A DNA stretch of 37,074 bases from an uncultured Acidimicrobiaceae bacterium (GTDB lineage: Bacteria > Actinomycetota > Acidimicrobiia > Spongiisociales > UBA5794): positions 1 through 37,074 of the forward strand of contig CAMYIJ010000004.1 in the NCBI GenBank assembly GCA_947258375.1, in the 5' to 3' direction. How positions within the stretch are numbered: the stretch's first letter is position 1; every line of letters starts with the position of its first letter. Positions 23,076 through 31,508 of this stretch are shown here, piece after piece. The position numbers and the translations under genes were made by a program. Below the pieces are notes generated by a model. It was given only the letters and a program-made list of their open reading frames with translations. It was not told the DNA's origin and ran no database searches.

Positions 23076-25585
23076 TGTTCCATCCGGCTGTCATCGGGAT
23101 CGAAGAGCGGCTTGGATCCGACCCGCGCCACCTTCACCGGGAACAGCTCGTTCTGGTACATCACCTGCAGATCGGTGCCCTCGACGGCGTACTCCGGCGG
23201 CAGGTACGCCAGCAGGAGATACTTGCCCAGCGTCGGTCCCATCCCGGCACTCGTGACTCGCGACACCCGGCCGTGGGAGTCGAGGATCCGCTCGCCGTCG
23301 AGCGTGAGGATCGGCTCGTTGCCGCCCATCATGTGGCGAGCAACCCCCGACGTCGACGTGTGGTTCTCCACAGTCAACGTGCACATGTGCGCCGCCGGCT
23401 CTTCGTCGCGGGCCTTCAGGTAGGCAGCCTTGCCGATGAAGTCCTGGCTCTTGACGCGGGGTCGATTCAAACCGGCTTCGACGGGGTTGTACTCCGACTC
23501 GAGCTCGGCGCCCATCAGGCGATAGCCCTTCTCCAGGCGGCCGCTGGTGCCGTAGACCCCGGCCCCGACGGGGGTCACGTCGAACTCCCGGCCGGCTTCC
23601 CACAACAGGTCCCACAGCCGCAGGCCGTGCTCCATGTTGCAGGTGATCTCCCAGCCCAGCTCGCCGACGTACGAGATCCGCAGCATCGTCACCGGGATCG
23701 ATCCGATCGTGTACTGGCGGACGTCGCCGTAGGGGAAGCCCTCGTTGGAGACATCGTCCTTGGTGACCTTCTCGACCAGCTTGCGGGCGTTGGGTCCCCA
23801 GACGCCGACCGTGGTCAGTGCCGAGGTCTTGTCCTCGAACGTCACCGAGCCGTCCTCGGGCAGCCACTTGTTGAACCAGTAGGCGTCGCGGCCGCCGTCG
23901 AAGCCGCCGGTGACGACCCGGAAGTGGTTGTCGCCCAGCCGCAGCACCGTCAGGTCGGAGCGGAAGCCACCCTGCTCGGTGAGCAGCGGCGTGTAGATAC
24001 CGCTCCCCACCTCACGGTCGACCTGGTTGACCGTCATGTAGTTCATGTATTCGACCGCACCGGCGCCCTTGAAGTCGAAGATCGCAAAAGCGGTGAGATC
24101 GATCATGGCAACGCTCTCGCGCAGCGCCAGGTGCTCGGCGTTCTGGATCGGGGACCACCACCGGTAATCCCACTCGTGTTCCCGGGCCGCCGGTAGCTGG
24201 TCCTTGTACTTCTCGAGCAGTCCCTCGTTGGATTCGTACCAGTGGGGCCGCTCCCAGCCGCCGGCTTCGAAGTAGACCGCCCCGAGCGCCTCCGTACGCT
24301 TGTGGAACGATGAGATGCGGTAGCCCCGCTGGCTCTCCCACTGCTCGCGGGGGTGGACGATGCCGTAGGTCTTGTTGAAGTGCTCGGCGCAGCGGTCGAG
24401 GATGTGCTCCTCGGTGCGCTGGTAGGTGTAGAAGCGGGCCACGTCGGAGGCGTGCGGATCGAGTTCCGGGTAGCCGTGAGTCATCCACTCGGCGATCGTC
24501 TTGCCGGTGGAGGGTCCTTCCTTGATCCAGATGGCGGCCGCCGACCAGAGGTTCTTGATTTCGACGCACTCGCCTACGAGGGGCATCGCATCAGGTGTCA
24601 GCGACAGGAGCCCGTTGATGCCGTACTTCATCTCGGCGTCGCCGAGCAGTGGCATCAACTCGATGGCCTGCTCGAGCTGCGGGTCGAAGTCGTCCTGGGT
24701 GAGCGGCAGCTCGGTGGGGGACAGGCGCGACTCTTCAATCGAAGGGATGGTGTCGGGGTGGTGGAAGATCGGGCGGTGAGCGTAGGAGCCGACCTCCATC
24801 GAGCCGCTCGTTTGGCGCTCGTAGCAGAAGGTATCCATGTCGCGAATGATCGGATAGGCGATCTCGGTGTTGGTCTCCTGGAGGATGTCGATCGGTCCGA
24901 CGTCGATCATCTGGTGCACCGCCGGCGTCAACGGAATCGTGGCTCCGGCCATCTCGGCGATGCGGGGGCTCCACACTCCGCACGCGATGACGACGTGCTC
25001 GGTCTCCATGTAGCCCTTGTCGGTCTCGACTCCGGTCACCTTGCCGTCGGCGACGGTGATGTCCATCACCTCGGTGACTGGAGCGACGGTGAGCGCTCCC
25101 TTGTCGATCGCGTACTGCCGCATCAGTGTGCCCGCCTGCAGCGAGTCGACCACGGACACACTTGGCGTGAAGAACCCGCCGACGATGACCGATTCGTCGA
25201 GGAAGGGAACCTTCTCTTTGACCTCCGTCGGGGTCAACAGCTCGGCGTCGATTCCCCATGTCATGGCGGACGTCATCCGCCGTCTGAACTCTTCCATCCG
25301 CGCCTCGGTTCGGGCCACTTCGATGCCGCCCGAGGTGGTGCTGACGCCCATCTCCTCGTACTGCGCCATCGAGTCGAAGGTGAGCATGGCCATCTCTTTG
25401 TTGTGGTCGACGGGGAAGAGGAAGTTGGAAGCGTGGCCGGTCGAGCCGCCGGGGTTGGGGAGGGGTCCCTTGTCGACGAGGACGATGTCGGTCCATCCCA
25501 GGGCAGCGAGATGTTTGACGACGGAGTTGCCAACAATTCCGGCGCCGATGACTACGACTTTGGCCGTGCTGGGGAGGTCACTCAC
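23072..25585 (-). CDS. Dimethylglycine/sarcosine dehydrogenase-like protein: FAD oxidoreductase + GcvT folate domain
   Basis: The 837-residue protein starts at GTG 25585, with AAAGGA upstream; an in-frame ATG 21 codons earlier adds only an unlikely leader. Residues ~5-400 are a DAO-type FAD domain with 'KVVVIGAGIVGNSVVKHLAAL'. It has 'GGSTGHASNFLFP', where the His matches the residue that binds FAD covalently in dimethylglycine dehydrogenase. The C-terminal half is a GcvT-type aminomethyltransferase domain ('VAMIDLTAFAIFDFKG', 'YTPLLTEQGGFRSDLTVLRL', 'ISYVGELGWEI', 'GVYGTSGRLEKGYRLMGAEL'). It should oxidatively remove a methyl group to tetrahydrofolate as methylene-THF, with electrons to the downstream ETF. 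It is the first gene of the leftward operon, divergent from the corrinoid operon. Exact substrate (dimethylglycine, sarcosine or other) is inferred. Confidence 0.9.
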   Translation of the reverse strand: MSDLPSTAKVVVIGAGIVGNSVVKHLAALGWTDIVLVDKGPLPNPGGSTGHASNFLFPVDHNKEMAMLTFDSMAQYEEMGVSTTSGGIEVARTEARMEEFRRRMTSAMTWGIDAELLTPTEVKEKVPFLDESVIVGGFFTPSVSVVDSLQAGTLMRQYAIDKGALTVAPVTEVMDITVADGKVTGVETDKGYMETEHVVIACGVWSPRIAEMAGATIPLTPAVHQMIDVGPIDILQETNTEIAYPIIRDMDTFCYERQTSGSMEVGSYAHRPIFHHPDTIPSIEESRLSPTELPLTQDDFDPQLEQAIELMPLLGDAEMKYGINGLLSLTPDAMPLVGECVEIKNLWSAAAIWIKEGPSTGKTIAEWMTHGYPELDPHASDVARFYTYQRTEEHILDRCAEHFNKTYGIVHPREQWESQRGYRISSFHKRTEALGAVYFEAGGWERPHWYESNEGLLEKYKDQLPAAREHEWDYRWWSPIQNAEHLALRESVAMIDLTAFAIFDFKGAGAVEYMNYMTVNQVDREVGSGIYTPLLTEQGGFRSDLTVLRLGDNHFRVVTGGFDGGRDAYWFNKWLPEDGSVTFEDKTSALTTVGVWGPNARKLVEKVTKDDVSNEGFPYGDVRQYTIGSIPVTMLRISYVGELGWEITCNMEHGLRLWDLLWEAGREFDVTPVGAGVYGTSGRLEKGYRLMGAELESEYNPVEAGLNRPRVKSQDFIGKAAYLKARDEEPAAHMCTLTVENHTSTSGVARHMMGGNEPILTLDGERILDSHGRVSRVTSAGMGPTLGKYLLLAYLPPEYAVEGTDLQVMYQNELFPVKVARVGSKPLFDPDDSRMEQ

Positions 25586-25668
25586 TGGTGGTCCTTTCCG
25601 AGGAGAATCTGGGTGGTCGCGGCGGACATGACCCATCCGTATGGCCACGTGCCATCTAGCGGGACAGC

Positions 25669-25684
25669 GTCACATCGTGGAACG
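25669..25684 (+). promoter_or_regulatory. Half-copy of the 25836 palindrome
   Basis: CACATCGTGGAA at 25671-25682 is identical to the centre and right half of the palindrome at 25836-25862. The left half is degenerate (GT instead of TTC). It lies about 85 bases upstream of the dehydrogenase start, so each of the two divergent operons has one site nearby. Confidence 0.45.
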
Positions 25685-25835
25685 AGACTACCGCCCGAGT
25701 CGGGCTGGTGTCCAACACTTGGAGCCTTACTTATCAGAGGCTAGAGGGCCCTTTTTGTGTTTGCACTTCCGGTCGAAGAAACGCGCAAGAACTGTGGACA
25801 TACGGGCGGTCTGTGGAGTAATGTCCCATGATGTA

Positions 25836-25862
25836 GCACCGTTCCACATCGTGGAATGGTGC
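25836..25862. promoter_or_regulatory. 27-bp palindromic operator candidate
   Basis: GCACCGTTCCAC-ATC-GTGGAATGGTGC is an inverted repeat with one mismatch in 12 pairs. It lies 65 bases before the corrinoid-protein start. The core TTCCACATCGTGGAA resembles operators of the IclR or a related winged-helix family, but the regulator is not encoded beside it. The rest of the 25586-25926 gap shows no clear promoter boxes. Confidence 0.6.
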
Positions 25863-25926
25863 GCGTTTCCTTGACGGTTTTTGTTGACGGGCCGCGAACC
25901 CCCTGAGCAGCCAAAGCAGGTGGCGA

Positions 25927-26628
25927 ATGAGCGAAGAAGAGCTGGACCTATCCGCGCTCTCGGACGACGACCTCGTTCCGCAAATGCATGATGATCTCTA
26001 CGACGGACTGGCCGACGAGATCGTGGAAGGTACCAACCTGCTTCTCCAGCGGGGCTGGTCGCCATCGGACGTGCTCAACGATGCTCTGGTCGAGGGCATG
26101 CGGATCGTCGGAATCGACTTTCGCGACGGGATCCTGTTCGTTCCGGAGGTACTGTTGGCCGCCAATGCCATGAAGGCGGGCATGGCGATCCTGCGGCCGC
26201 TTCTGGCCGAGACCGGCGCGGAGACGATCGGCAAGGTTGTCATCGGAACCGTCAAGGGCGACATTCACGACATCGGCAAGAACCTGGTCGGCATGATGCT
26301 CGAGGGCGCCGGATTCGAGGTGATCAACCTCGGGATCAACACCGACGTTGAGGAGTTCCTGGCAGCTCTCGAGGAGCATCAACCGGACATCATCGGCATG
26401 TCCGCCCTGCTCACCACGACAATGCCGTACATGAAGGTGGTCGTCGACACTCTCCGGGAGCGCAACATGCGCGACGACTACATCGTCCTGGTCGGCGGGG
26501 CGCCGCTCAACGAGGAGTTCGCCATGGCCGTCGGTGCCGACGCCTACTGCCGCGACGCGGCAGTCGCCGCGGAGACGGCGAAGGAGCTGGTGGCGAAGCG
26601 CCGCATCCTGCAGAGCGAAGATGCCTGA
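25927..26628 (+). CDS. Corrinoid (cobalamin-binding) protein, MtbC/MttC family
   Basis: The 233-residue protein has an N-terminal four-helix cap (residues ~20-100, 'GMRIVGIDFRDGILFVPEVLLAANAMKAGM'; given in part). A B12-binding Rossmann domain follows, with D112-x-H114-x-x-G117 in 'DIHDIGKNLVGMMLEGAGF', 'GMSALLTTTM' and 'LVGGAPLNEEFA'. His114 is the lower cobalt ligand. It carries the methyl group between the MttB-family enzyme at 29966-31504 and the pterin methyltransferase at 27070-27978. It is the first gene of the rightward operon, downstream of the 27-bp palindrome. The following 99 bases before the next gene hold no gene that I can recognise. Confidence 0.95.
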   Translation: MSEEELDLSALSDDDLVPQMHDDLYDGLADEIVEGTNLLLQRGWSPSDVLNDALVEGMRIVGIDFRDGILFVPEVLLAANAMKAGMAILRPLLAETGAETIGKVVIGTVKGDIHDIGKNLVGMMLEGAGFEVINLGINTDVEEFLAALEEHQPDIIGMSALLTTTMPYMKVVVDTLRERNMRDDYIVLVGGAPLNEEFAMAVGADAYCRDAAVAAETAKELVAKRRILQSEDA

Positions 26629-26727
26629 CGGCAGCCCATCGATAGTGGTCGACAAGCCATCGTCGGCCGCTCGTCCCCGGCCCATCGAGCTCTGTCGCCC
26701 TGCCGCGGCCAACCCGGGGGAGGCTGC

Positions 26728-27030
26728 TTGAGCGCGACGTTGACGGTGATCCTGTGGCGCGACATCCCCGCCCAGGTCGTCGCCAAGCAGGGGCGCACGG
26801 TCTCCAGGGTCGAGCTTCCGCCCCGGTTCCAACAGGCCATCGACCGCGCCGCCATGCGGGCCGGCTCGACCGGCACCGACGAGTACCTCGACGACTGGAG
26901 GCGCGAGTCGCGCGCGTGCGGCGACGATCTCGAAGTTGCGGTCAACGCCGAAGTGGCCGAGATCGATGCGCGGTTCCCCATTGATGTTCTCAATGAGTAC
27001 GTTCTCAACAGCGGGTATCGCGGTGAGTAG
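26728..27030 (+). CDS. Small 'virulence factor' domain protein in the corrinoid operon
   Basis: The 100-residue product starts at TTG 26728 with GGGGGAGG six bases upstream. 'VILWRDIPAQVVAKQGR' followed by 'ELPPRFQQAIDRAAMRAGSTGTDEYLDDWRR' matches the small family called Virulence_fact in domain databases. I recall that family repeatedly next to methyltetrahydrofolate- and corrinoid-linked genes in marine bacteria. It has no signal peptide or membrane segment and no obvious catalytic motif. The context between corrinoid protein and pterin methyltransferase points to a helper role in methyl transfer, not virulence. The role is inference. Confidence 0.75.
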   Translation: MSATLTVILWRDIPAQVVAKQGRTVSRVELPPRFQQAIDRAAMRAGSTGTDEYLDDWRRESRACGDDLEVAVNAEVAEIDARFPIDVLNEYVLNSGYRGE

Positions 27031-27069
27031 ATCCCGCGGGATGCGGCCCGTCACCTCCGAGGAGGCCAA

Positions 27070-27978
27070 GTGATCGACACTGTGCTGAGCTCGGCGACCC
27101 GCGAGGTGGTGATCGGTTCCGACCGTCCGTTCGTCATCATCGGAGAGCGCATCAACCCCACAGGACGGAAGTCTCTGGCGGCCGAGATGAAGGAAGGCAA
27201 CTTCAGTCGCGTCGAGGCCGATGCCCTGGCCCAGGTCGCGGCCGGGGCCCAGATGCTCGATGTCAACGCCGGGATTCCGCTGGCCGATGAGCCGGCGATC
27301 CTGGCCAGCACGGTCCGACTGGTGCAGTCGCTCGTCGATGTTCCACTCGCCATCGACTCTTCAATCGTCGAGGCTCTCGGGGCCGGGCTCGCCGCCTACG
27401 AGGGCAAGGCCCTCGTCAATTCGGTCACCGGCGAGGACGAGCAGATGGAGCGGGTGCTTCCGCTCGTAGCCAAGCATGGCGCCGCGGTGGTGGCGATCAC
27501 CAACGATGAGACGGGCATCTCGGAGGATCCCGACGTGCGCTTCGAGGTAGCCCGCAAAATCGTCAATCGGGCCTCCGACCACGGCATCGCCAAGGCTGAC
27601 GTCGTCGTCGACCCGCTGGTGATGCCCGTCGGTGCGATGGGCACCGCGGGGCGCCAGGTGATCACACTGGTGCGCCGGCTCAGTGAAGAACTCGAAGTCA
27701 ACACGACGTGCGGTGCTTCGAACGTCAGCTTCGGCCTCCCCAACCGGCACGGCATCAATGCCGCCTTCCTGTCCATGGCGATCGCGTCCGGGCTGACGTC
27801 GGCGATCACCAATCCTCTCGAGAGCGAGATCATGTCGGCGGTGATGGCCGCCGATGTGATCGCCGGGCACGATCCCAACTGCGCCCGATGGATCTCGAGG
27901 TACCGCCGGCCCGCGGCCGACGGTGACAACGGTCGCCGCGCCGGCCGGCGCCGCAGAACCGAATCCGGACCGCAATGA
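27070..27978 (+). CDS. Pterin-binding methyltransferase (methyltetrahydrofolate:corrinoid, MtgA/AcsE-like)
   Basis: The 302-residue TIM barrel begins at GTG 27070 after a GAGGAGG site. It has 'FVIIGERINPTGRKSLAAEM' near residue 20, 'GAQMLDVNAGIPLADE' near 62, 'DVPLAIDSSIVEALGAGL', 'LVNSVTGEDEQ' and 'CGASNVSFGLPNRHGINAAFL'. These are hallmarks of the pterin-binding family that moves methyl groups between corrinoid proteins and tetrahydrofolate. In this operon it most likely makes methyl-THF from methyl-corrinoid. The last ~25 residues are an Arg/Gly-rich tail (RRAGRRRR) beyond the usual barrel. It overlaps the next gene by ATGA. Confidence 0.92.
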   Translation: MIDTVLSSATREVVIGSDRPFVIIGERINPTGRKSLAAEMKEGNFSRVEADALAQVAAGAQMLDVNAGIPLADEPAILASTVRLVQSLVDVPLAIDSSIVEALGAGLAAYEGKALVNSVTGEDEQMERVLPLVAKHGAAVVAITNDETGISEDPDVRFEVARKIVNRASDHGIAKADVVVDPLVMPVGAMGTAGRQVITLVRRLSEELEVNTTCGASNVSFGLPNRHGINAAFLSMAIASGLTSAITNPLESEIMSAVMAADVIAGHDPNCARWISRYRRPAADGDNGRRAGRRRRTESGPQ

Positions 27979-29969
27979 GCGACGAGGGGTTCCGGGTCAC
28001 ATTCACGCCGTCGGGACGGCGGGGCAATGCCTCTCCCGGCGCCACTGTGCTGGACGCAGCTCGTCAAATCGGCGCCGACATCGACTCAGTGTGTGGAGGC
28101 CGGGGGATCTGCGGCCGCTGTCAGGTGACTGTTGGTTCGGCACCGGGTATGCCGGCTTCGCCCGACGCGCTGTCGGCGCCGGGGCCGACCGAGATCGACT
28201 ACAAGGGCAAGCGGCCGCTCGCTACCGATCACCGGCTCGCCTGCGCCGCCATCATCTGCGACGACGTCGTCATCGACGTGCCACCCGACAGCCAGGTGCA
28301 TCGCCAGGTCGTGCGCAAGCGGGCAGAAGTAGTGGCGATCGATGTCGACCCCGTTGTGCGGCTGCACTACATCGAGGTGGCCGAACCCACTCTCGATGAC
28401 GCCGGGAGCGATCTGGGCCGGATCCTGGCTGCCCTGAAGGGCCAATGGGGTCTGAGCGGCCTGACCGTCGACCCGGCCCTGATCGCAGAGCTGCAGCCGG
28501 TGCTGCGGCAGAGCAACTGGGAGGTGACCGTCGCCGTCCACACCGGCACAGAGCTCACCGCTATCTGGCCCGGCTTTCGCGACCTCGCCCTCGGGGTCGC
28601 GTACGACGTCGGGTCAACGACGATCGCCGCCCATCTCTGCGACCTGGCATCGGGCGACGTTCTCGCCTCGGCTGGTGTCATGAACCCCCAGATCCGCTTT
28701 GGTGAGGACCTCATGAGCCGGGTTTCATTCGTGATGATGAACCCGGGAGGGGAGCGGCAGCTCACTGCCGTCGTTCGCGAAGCGATGGACCACCTCATCG
28801 GAGAACTCGTCACCGAGGCCGGGGTGACTCGCGAGGACATCCTCGAAGTCACCGTCGTCGGCAACCCGATCATGCATCATCTGGTGCTCGGGATCGATCC
28901 GACGCCCCTCGGAACCGCCCCGTTTGCGCTCGCGGTCGACGAGGCCGTCACCGGGACGCCTTCCCAGATCGGACTCGACGTCCATCCCGGCGGCCGCCTC
29001 TACCTCCTTCCGTGCATCGCCGGCCATGTCGGCGCCGATGCGGCCGCCGCCGTGCTCTCGGAAGGGCCGCACCGCGGCGACGCCGTGCAGTTGCTGGTTG
29101 ACGTCGGCACCAATGCCGAAATCGTGCTCGGCAGCTCCGCTGGGCTGCTGGCGGCGTCGAGCCCCACCGGGCCCGCCTTCGAGGGGGCGCAGATCTCGGC
29201 CGGGCAGCGGGCCGCCCCCGGAGCGATCGAGCGGGTCCGCGTCGATCGGGAGTCTCTCGAACCGCGCTTCAAGGTCATTGGCAGCGATCTGTGGTCGGAT
29301 GAGGACGGCTTCGCCGCCGCAGTCGAGAAGACCGGCATCACCGGGATTTGCGGCTCGGGGATAATCGAGGCCATCGCCGAGCTGTACCTCGCCGGAGTGA
29401 TCAGCCACGATGGAGTGATCCGGGGTGACCATCTGCGGATCGTCGCCGACGGCCGTACCAGCTCCTACGTCCTCGATGCCGATGCGTCGATTCTCGTCAC
29501 CCAGCCCGATGTGCGAGCGATCCAGCTCGCCAAGGCTGCGCTCTACGCGGGAGTCAAGCTGCTGATGGGCCATCTCGGGGTTGACACGGTCGATGAGATT
29601 CGCCTCGCCGGCGCCTTTGGGAGTCACATCGACACCAAGTACGCCATGGTGCTCGGCCTCATCCCCGACTGTGATCTTGCCCGGGTGTCCTCTGCGGGAA
29701 ATGCGGCGGGCACCGGTTCGATGATGGCGCTCCTCAGCAGGGCGGCCCGCATCGAGATCGAGCGGGTCGCTACCGAGATCGAGAAGATAGAGACGGCGAC
29801 CGAAGCGAGGTTCCAGGAGCTGTTCGTCGGCGCCATGGCGATTCCACACGCGACCGACCGGTTCCCGCAGCTGGCCGGCGTGGTGGAGCTACCGCCGCGC
29901 GATACTCCGCCGGCCCGGGCGGGTGGACGGACGGCGCGTCGAGCCCGGGCAGAAGGGAGCGCCCAATGA
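27975..29969 (+). CDS. RamA-like corrinoid reductive activator (2Fe-2S + ASKHA, DUF4445 family)
   Basis: The 664-residue protein has an N-terminal [2Fe-2S] ferredoxin with Cys 40, 46, 49 and 90 ('CGGRGICGRCQV'; C-x5-C-x2-C-x40-C). An ASKHA ATPase-like domain follows: 'LGVAYDVGSTTIAAHLCDL', 'GVMNPQIRFGEDLMSRV', 'LLVDVGTNAEIVLG', 'GICGSGIIEAIAELY' and 'IRLAGAFGSHIDTKYAMVLGLIPD'. Such proteins reduce inactive Co(II) to Co(I) at the expense of ATP to restart the corrinoid cycle. The presence of this repair protein fits a host exposed to oxygen. The C-terminus is Arg/Ala/Pro-rich. It overlaps its neighbours by four bases on both sides. Confidence 0.92.
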   Translation: MSDEGFRVTFTPSGRRGNASPGATVLDAARQIGADIDSVCGGRGICGRCQVTVGSAPGMPASPDALSAPGPTEIDYKGKRPLATDHRLACAAIICDDVVIDVPPDSQVHRQVVRKRAEVVAIDVDPVVRLHYIEVAEPTLDDAGSDLGRILAALKGQWGLSGLTVDPALIAELQPVLRQSNWEVTVAVHTGTELTAIWPGFRDLALGVAYDVGSTTIAAHLCDLASGDVLASAGVMNPQIRFGEDLMSRVSFVMMNPGGERQLTAVVREAMDHLIGELVTEAGVTREDILEVTVVGNPIMHHLVLGIDPTPLGTAPFALAVDEAVTGTPSQIGLDVHPGGRLYLLPCIAGHVGADAAAAVLSEGPHRGDAVQLLVDVGTNAEIVLGSSAGLLAASSPTGPAFEGAQISAGQRAAPGAIERVRVDRESLEPRFKVIGSDLWSDEDGFAAAVEKTGITGICGSGIIEAIAELYLAGVISHDGVIRGDHLRIVADGRTSSYVLDADASILVTQPDVRAIQLAKAALYAGVKLLMGHLGVDTVDEIRLAGAFGSHIDTKYAMVLGLIPDCDLARVSSAGNAAGTGSMMALLSRAARIEIERVATEIEKIETATEARFQELFVGAMAIPHATDRFPQLAGVVELPPRDTPPARAGGRTARRARAEGSAQ

Positions 29970-31504
29970 CAGAGAGAAGAGGCCGCCGCGGTGGAGGCCG
30001 GGCGGCGCGCCAGGCGGCCCGGGCCGCCCACGCCATGGAGTCGGTCCCGTTCCTGACCCGCAAGCTCGCGCCGCTCGAGGTGCTGTCCGCGGAGGGTCTG
30101 GAGGTGATCGAGCACAATGCCGATCTGCTGCTCGAGCAGGTGGGCGTCGACATTGTCGGCTACGACGAGGCCCTGGAGATCTTCGCCGGGGCCGGAGCCG
30201 ACGTCGACGGCACTCGAGTCCGCTTTCCCAAAGGCATGTGCCGCAGCCTCATCCAGGCCACCGCCCCCCGGACCTTCACGCAGCATGCCCGCAACCCGCA
30301 GCGCTCGGTGATCATCGGCGATCCGCACACCGTGCTCGTGCCGTCCTATGGCTCGCCGTTCGTGCGAGATCTCGTCGGCGGCCGCCGCTATGCCACCATG
30401 GAGGACTTCGTCAACTTCGCCAAGCTGGCGTACATGACGCCGTCGCTGCACCACAACGGAGGCACGCTCTGTGAGCCCGTTGACCTGCCGGTCAACAAGC
30501 GCCACTTCGACATGGTGTACGCCCACATCAAGTACTCCGACAAACCCTTCATGGGGTCGGTGACTCACCCGGACCGCGCCGTTGACTCGGTGGAGATGGC
30601 CAAGATCGTGTTCGGCGAGGACTTCATGCGGGAGAACACGGTGATCCTCGGATTGGCCAACGCCAATTCACCGATGTCGTGGGATTACGCCATGCTCGGC
30701 TCGGCAAAGGCGTACGCCGAGAACAACCAGGCGACGCTGGTCACGCCGTTCATCCTTGCCGGCGCCATGTCCCCGGTGACGGTCGCCGCCGCTTCCACCC
30801 AAACCCTCGCGGAAGCACTCGCCGGGATCGCGTTCACGCAGATAGTGCGTCCGGGCGCCCCGGTGATCTTCGGTTCCTTCGCCAGCTCGATGTCGATGCA
30901 GTCGGGCGCCCCGACGTTCGGCACGCCGGAACCGCAAATGGTGCTCTACATCATGGCCGCGCTGGCTCGCCGGCTCGGTGTTCCCTTCCGCTCCGGGGGC
31001 AATTTCACCGCATCCAAGACTCCCGATGCCCAGTCCGCCTACGAATCGGCGATCAGCTTCCTGCCGGCGATCCAGGCCGGGGTCAACTTCCTGCTGCATA
31101 CCGCCGGATGGCTCGAAGGCGGCCTGACGATGGGTTACGAGAAGTTCATCATCGACGCCGACCAGGCGGCGATGATGGCCACCTGGGTCGAAGGTGTCGA
31201 TCTCAGCGAGAACGGCCTTGCTCTCGAGTCGCTCCTGACCAACGGACCCGGCAACCACTTCCTCGGGACCGAGCACACGATGGCCAACTTCGAGTCGGCC
31301 TTCTGGGCCTCGCAGCAGGCGGACAACAACAGCTTCGAGCAGTGGGAAGAAGACGGCGCCAAGGATTCGATCACTCGGGCTCATGAGACCTGGACCCGAA
31401 TGCTGCGCGAATATGAGGCCCCGCCGCTCGATGAAGCCGTCGATGCTCGGCTGACGGAATGGATCGAGCAGCGCAAGAGCTCTTTCCCGGATTCGGACGT
31501 ATAG
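29966..31504 (+). CDS. MttB-family methyltransferase without pyrrolysine (glycine betaine/quaternary amine type)
   Basis: The 512-residue protein matches trimethylamine methyltransferase MttB: 'LSAEGLEVIEHNADLLLEQVGV', 'LVPSYGSPFVRDLVGGRRYATMEDFVNFAKLAY' (in part), 'ILGLANANSPMSWDYAMLG', 'VTPFILAGAMSPVTVAAA' and 'FTQIVRPGAPVIFGSFASSM'. The frame has no internal TAG, so it is of the non-pyrrolysine group that includes glycine betaine methyltransferase MtgB and the proline-betaine and carnitine enzymes. It should methylate the corrinoid protein of this operon. A dimethylglycine-dehydrogenase-like enzyme next door favours glycine betaine as substrate. The N-terminal 22 residues are Arg/Gly-rich (MTERRGRRGGGR). 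ATG overlaps the preceding stop. Confidence 0.92.
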   Translation: MTERRGRRGGGRAARQAARAAHAMESVPFLTRKLAPLEVLSAEGLEVIEHNADLLLEQVGVDIVGYDEALEIFAGAGADVDGTRVRFPKGMCRSLIQATAPRTFTQHARNPQRSVIIGDPHTVLVPSYGSPFVRDLVGGRRYATMEDFVNFAKLAYMTPSLHHNGGTLCEPVDLPVNKRHFDMVYAHIKYSDKPFMGSVTHPDRAVDSVEMAKIVFGEDFMRENTVILGLANANSPMSWDYAMLGSAKAYAENNQATLVTPFILAGAMSPVTVAAASTQTLAEALAGIAFTQIVRPGAPVIFGSFASSMSMQSGAPTFGTPEPQMVLYIMAALARRLGVPFRSGGNFTASKTPDAQSAYESAISFLPAIQAGVNFLLHTAGWLEGGLTMGYEKFIIDADQAAMMATWVEGVDLSENGLALESLLTNGPGNHFLGTEHTMANFESAFWASQQADNNSFEQWEEDGAKDSITRAHETWTRMLREYEAPPLDEAVDARLTEWIEQRKSSFPDSDV

Positions 31505-31508
31505 GCGA

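Noticed and set aside
24353..25744. 463-codon open frame on the plus strand
   Set aside because: It is antisense to the FAD/GcvT dehydrogenase, which has clear domains. High G+C at third positions keeps opposite frames open. No family motif or ribosome site supports it.
25948..27069. 373-codon open frame on the minus strand
   Set aside because: It runs antisense across the corrinoid protein and the small virulence-factor-domain gene, both well supported. Its composition is that of a shadow frame.
28725..30568. Two long minus-strand frames (28725-29849 and 29624-30568)
   Set aside because: Both are antisense to the RamA-like and MttB-family genes and carry no recognisable domain.
29966..31504. 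Possible pyrrolysine-containing MttB
   Set aside because: The frame runs to full family length with no in-frame TAG, so it belongs to the non-pyrrolysine group.
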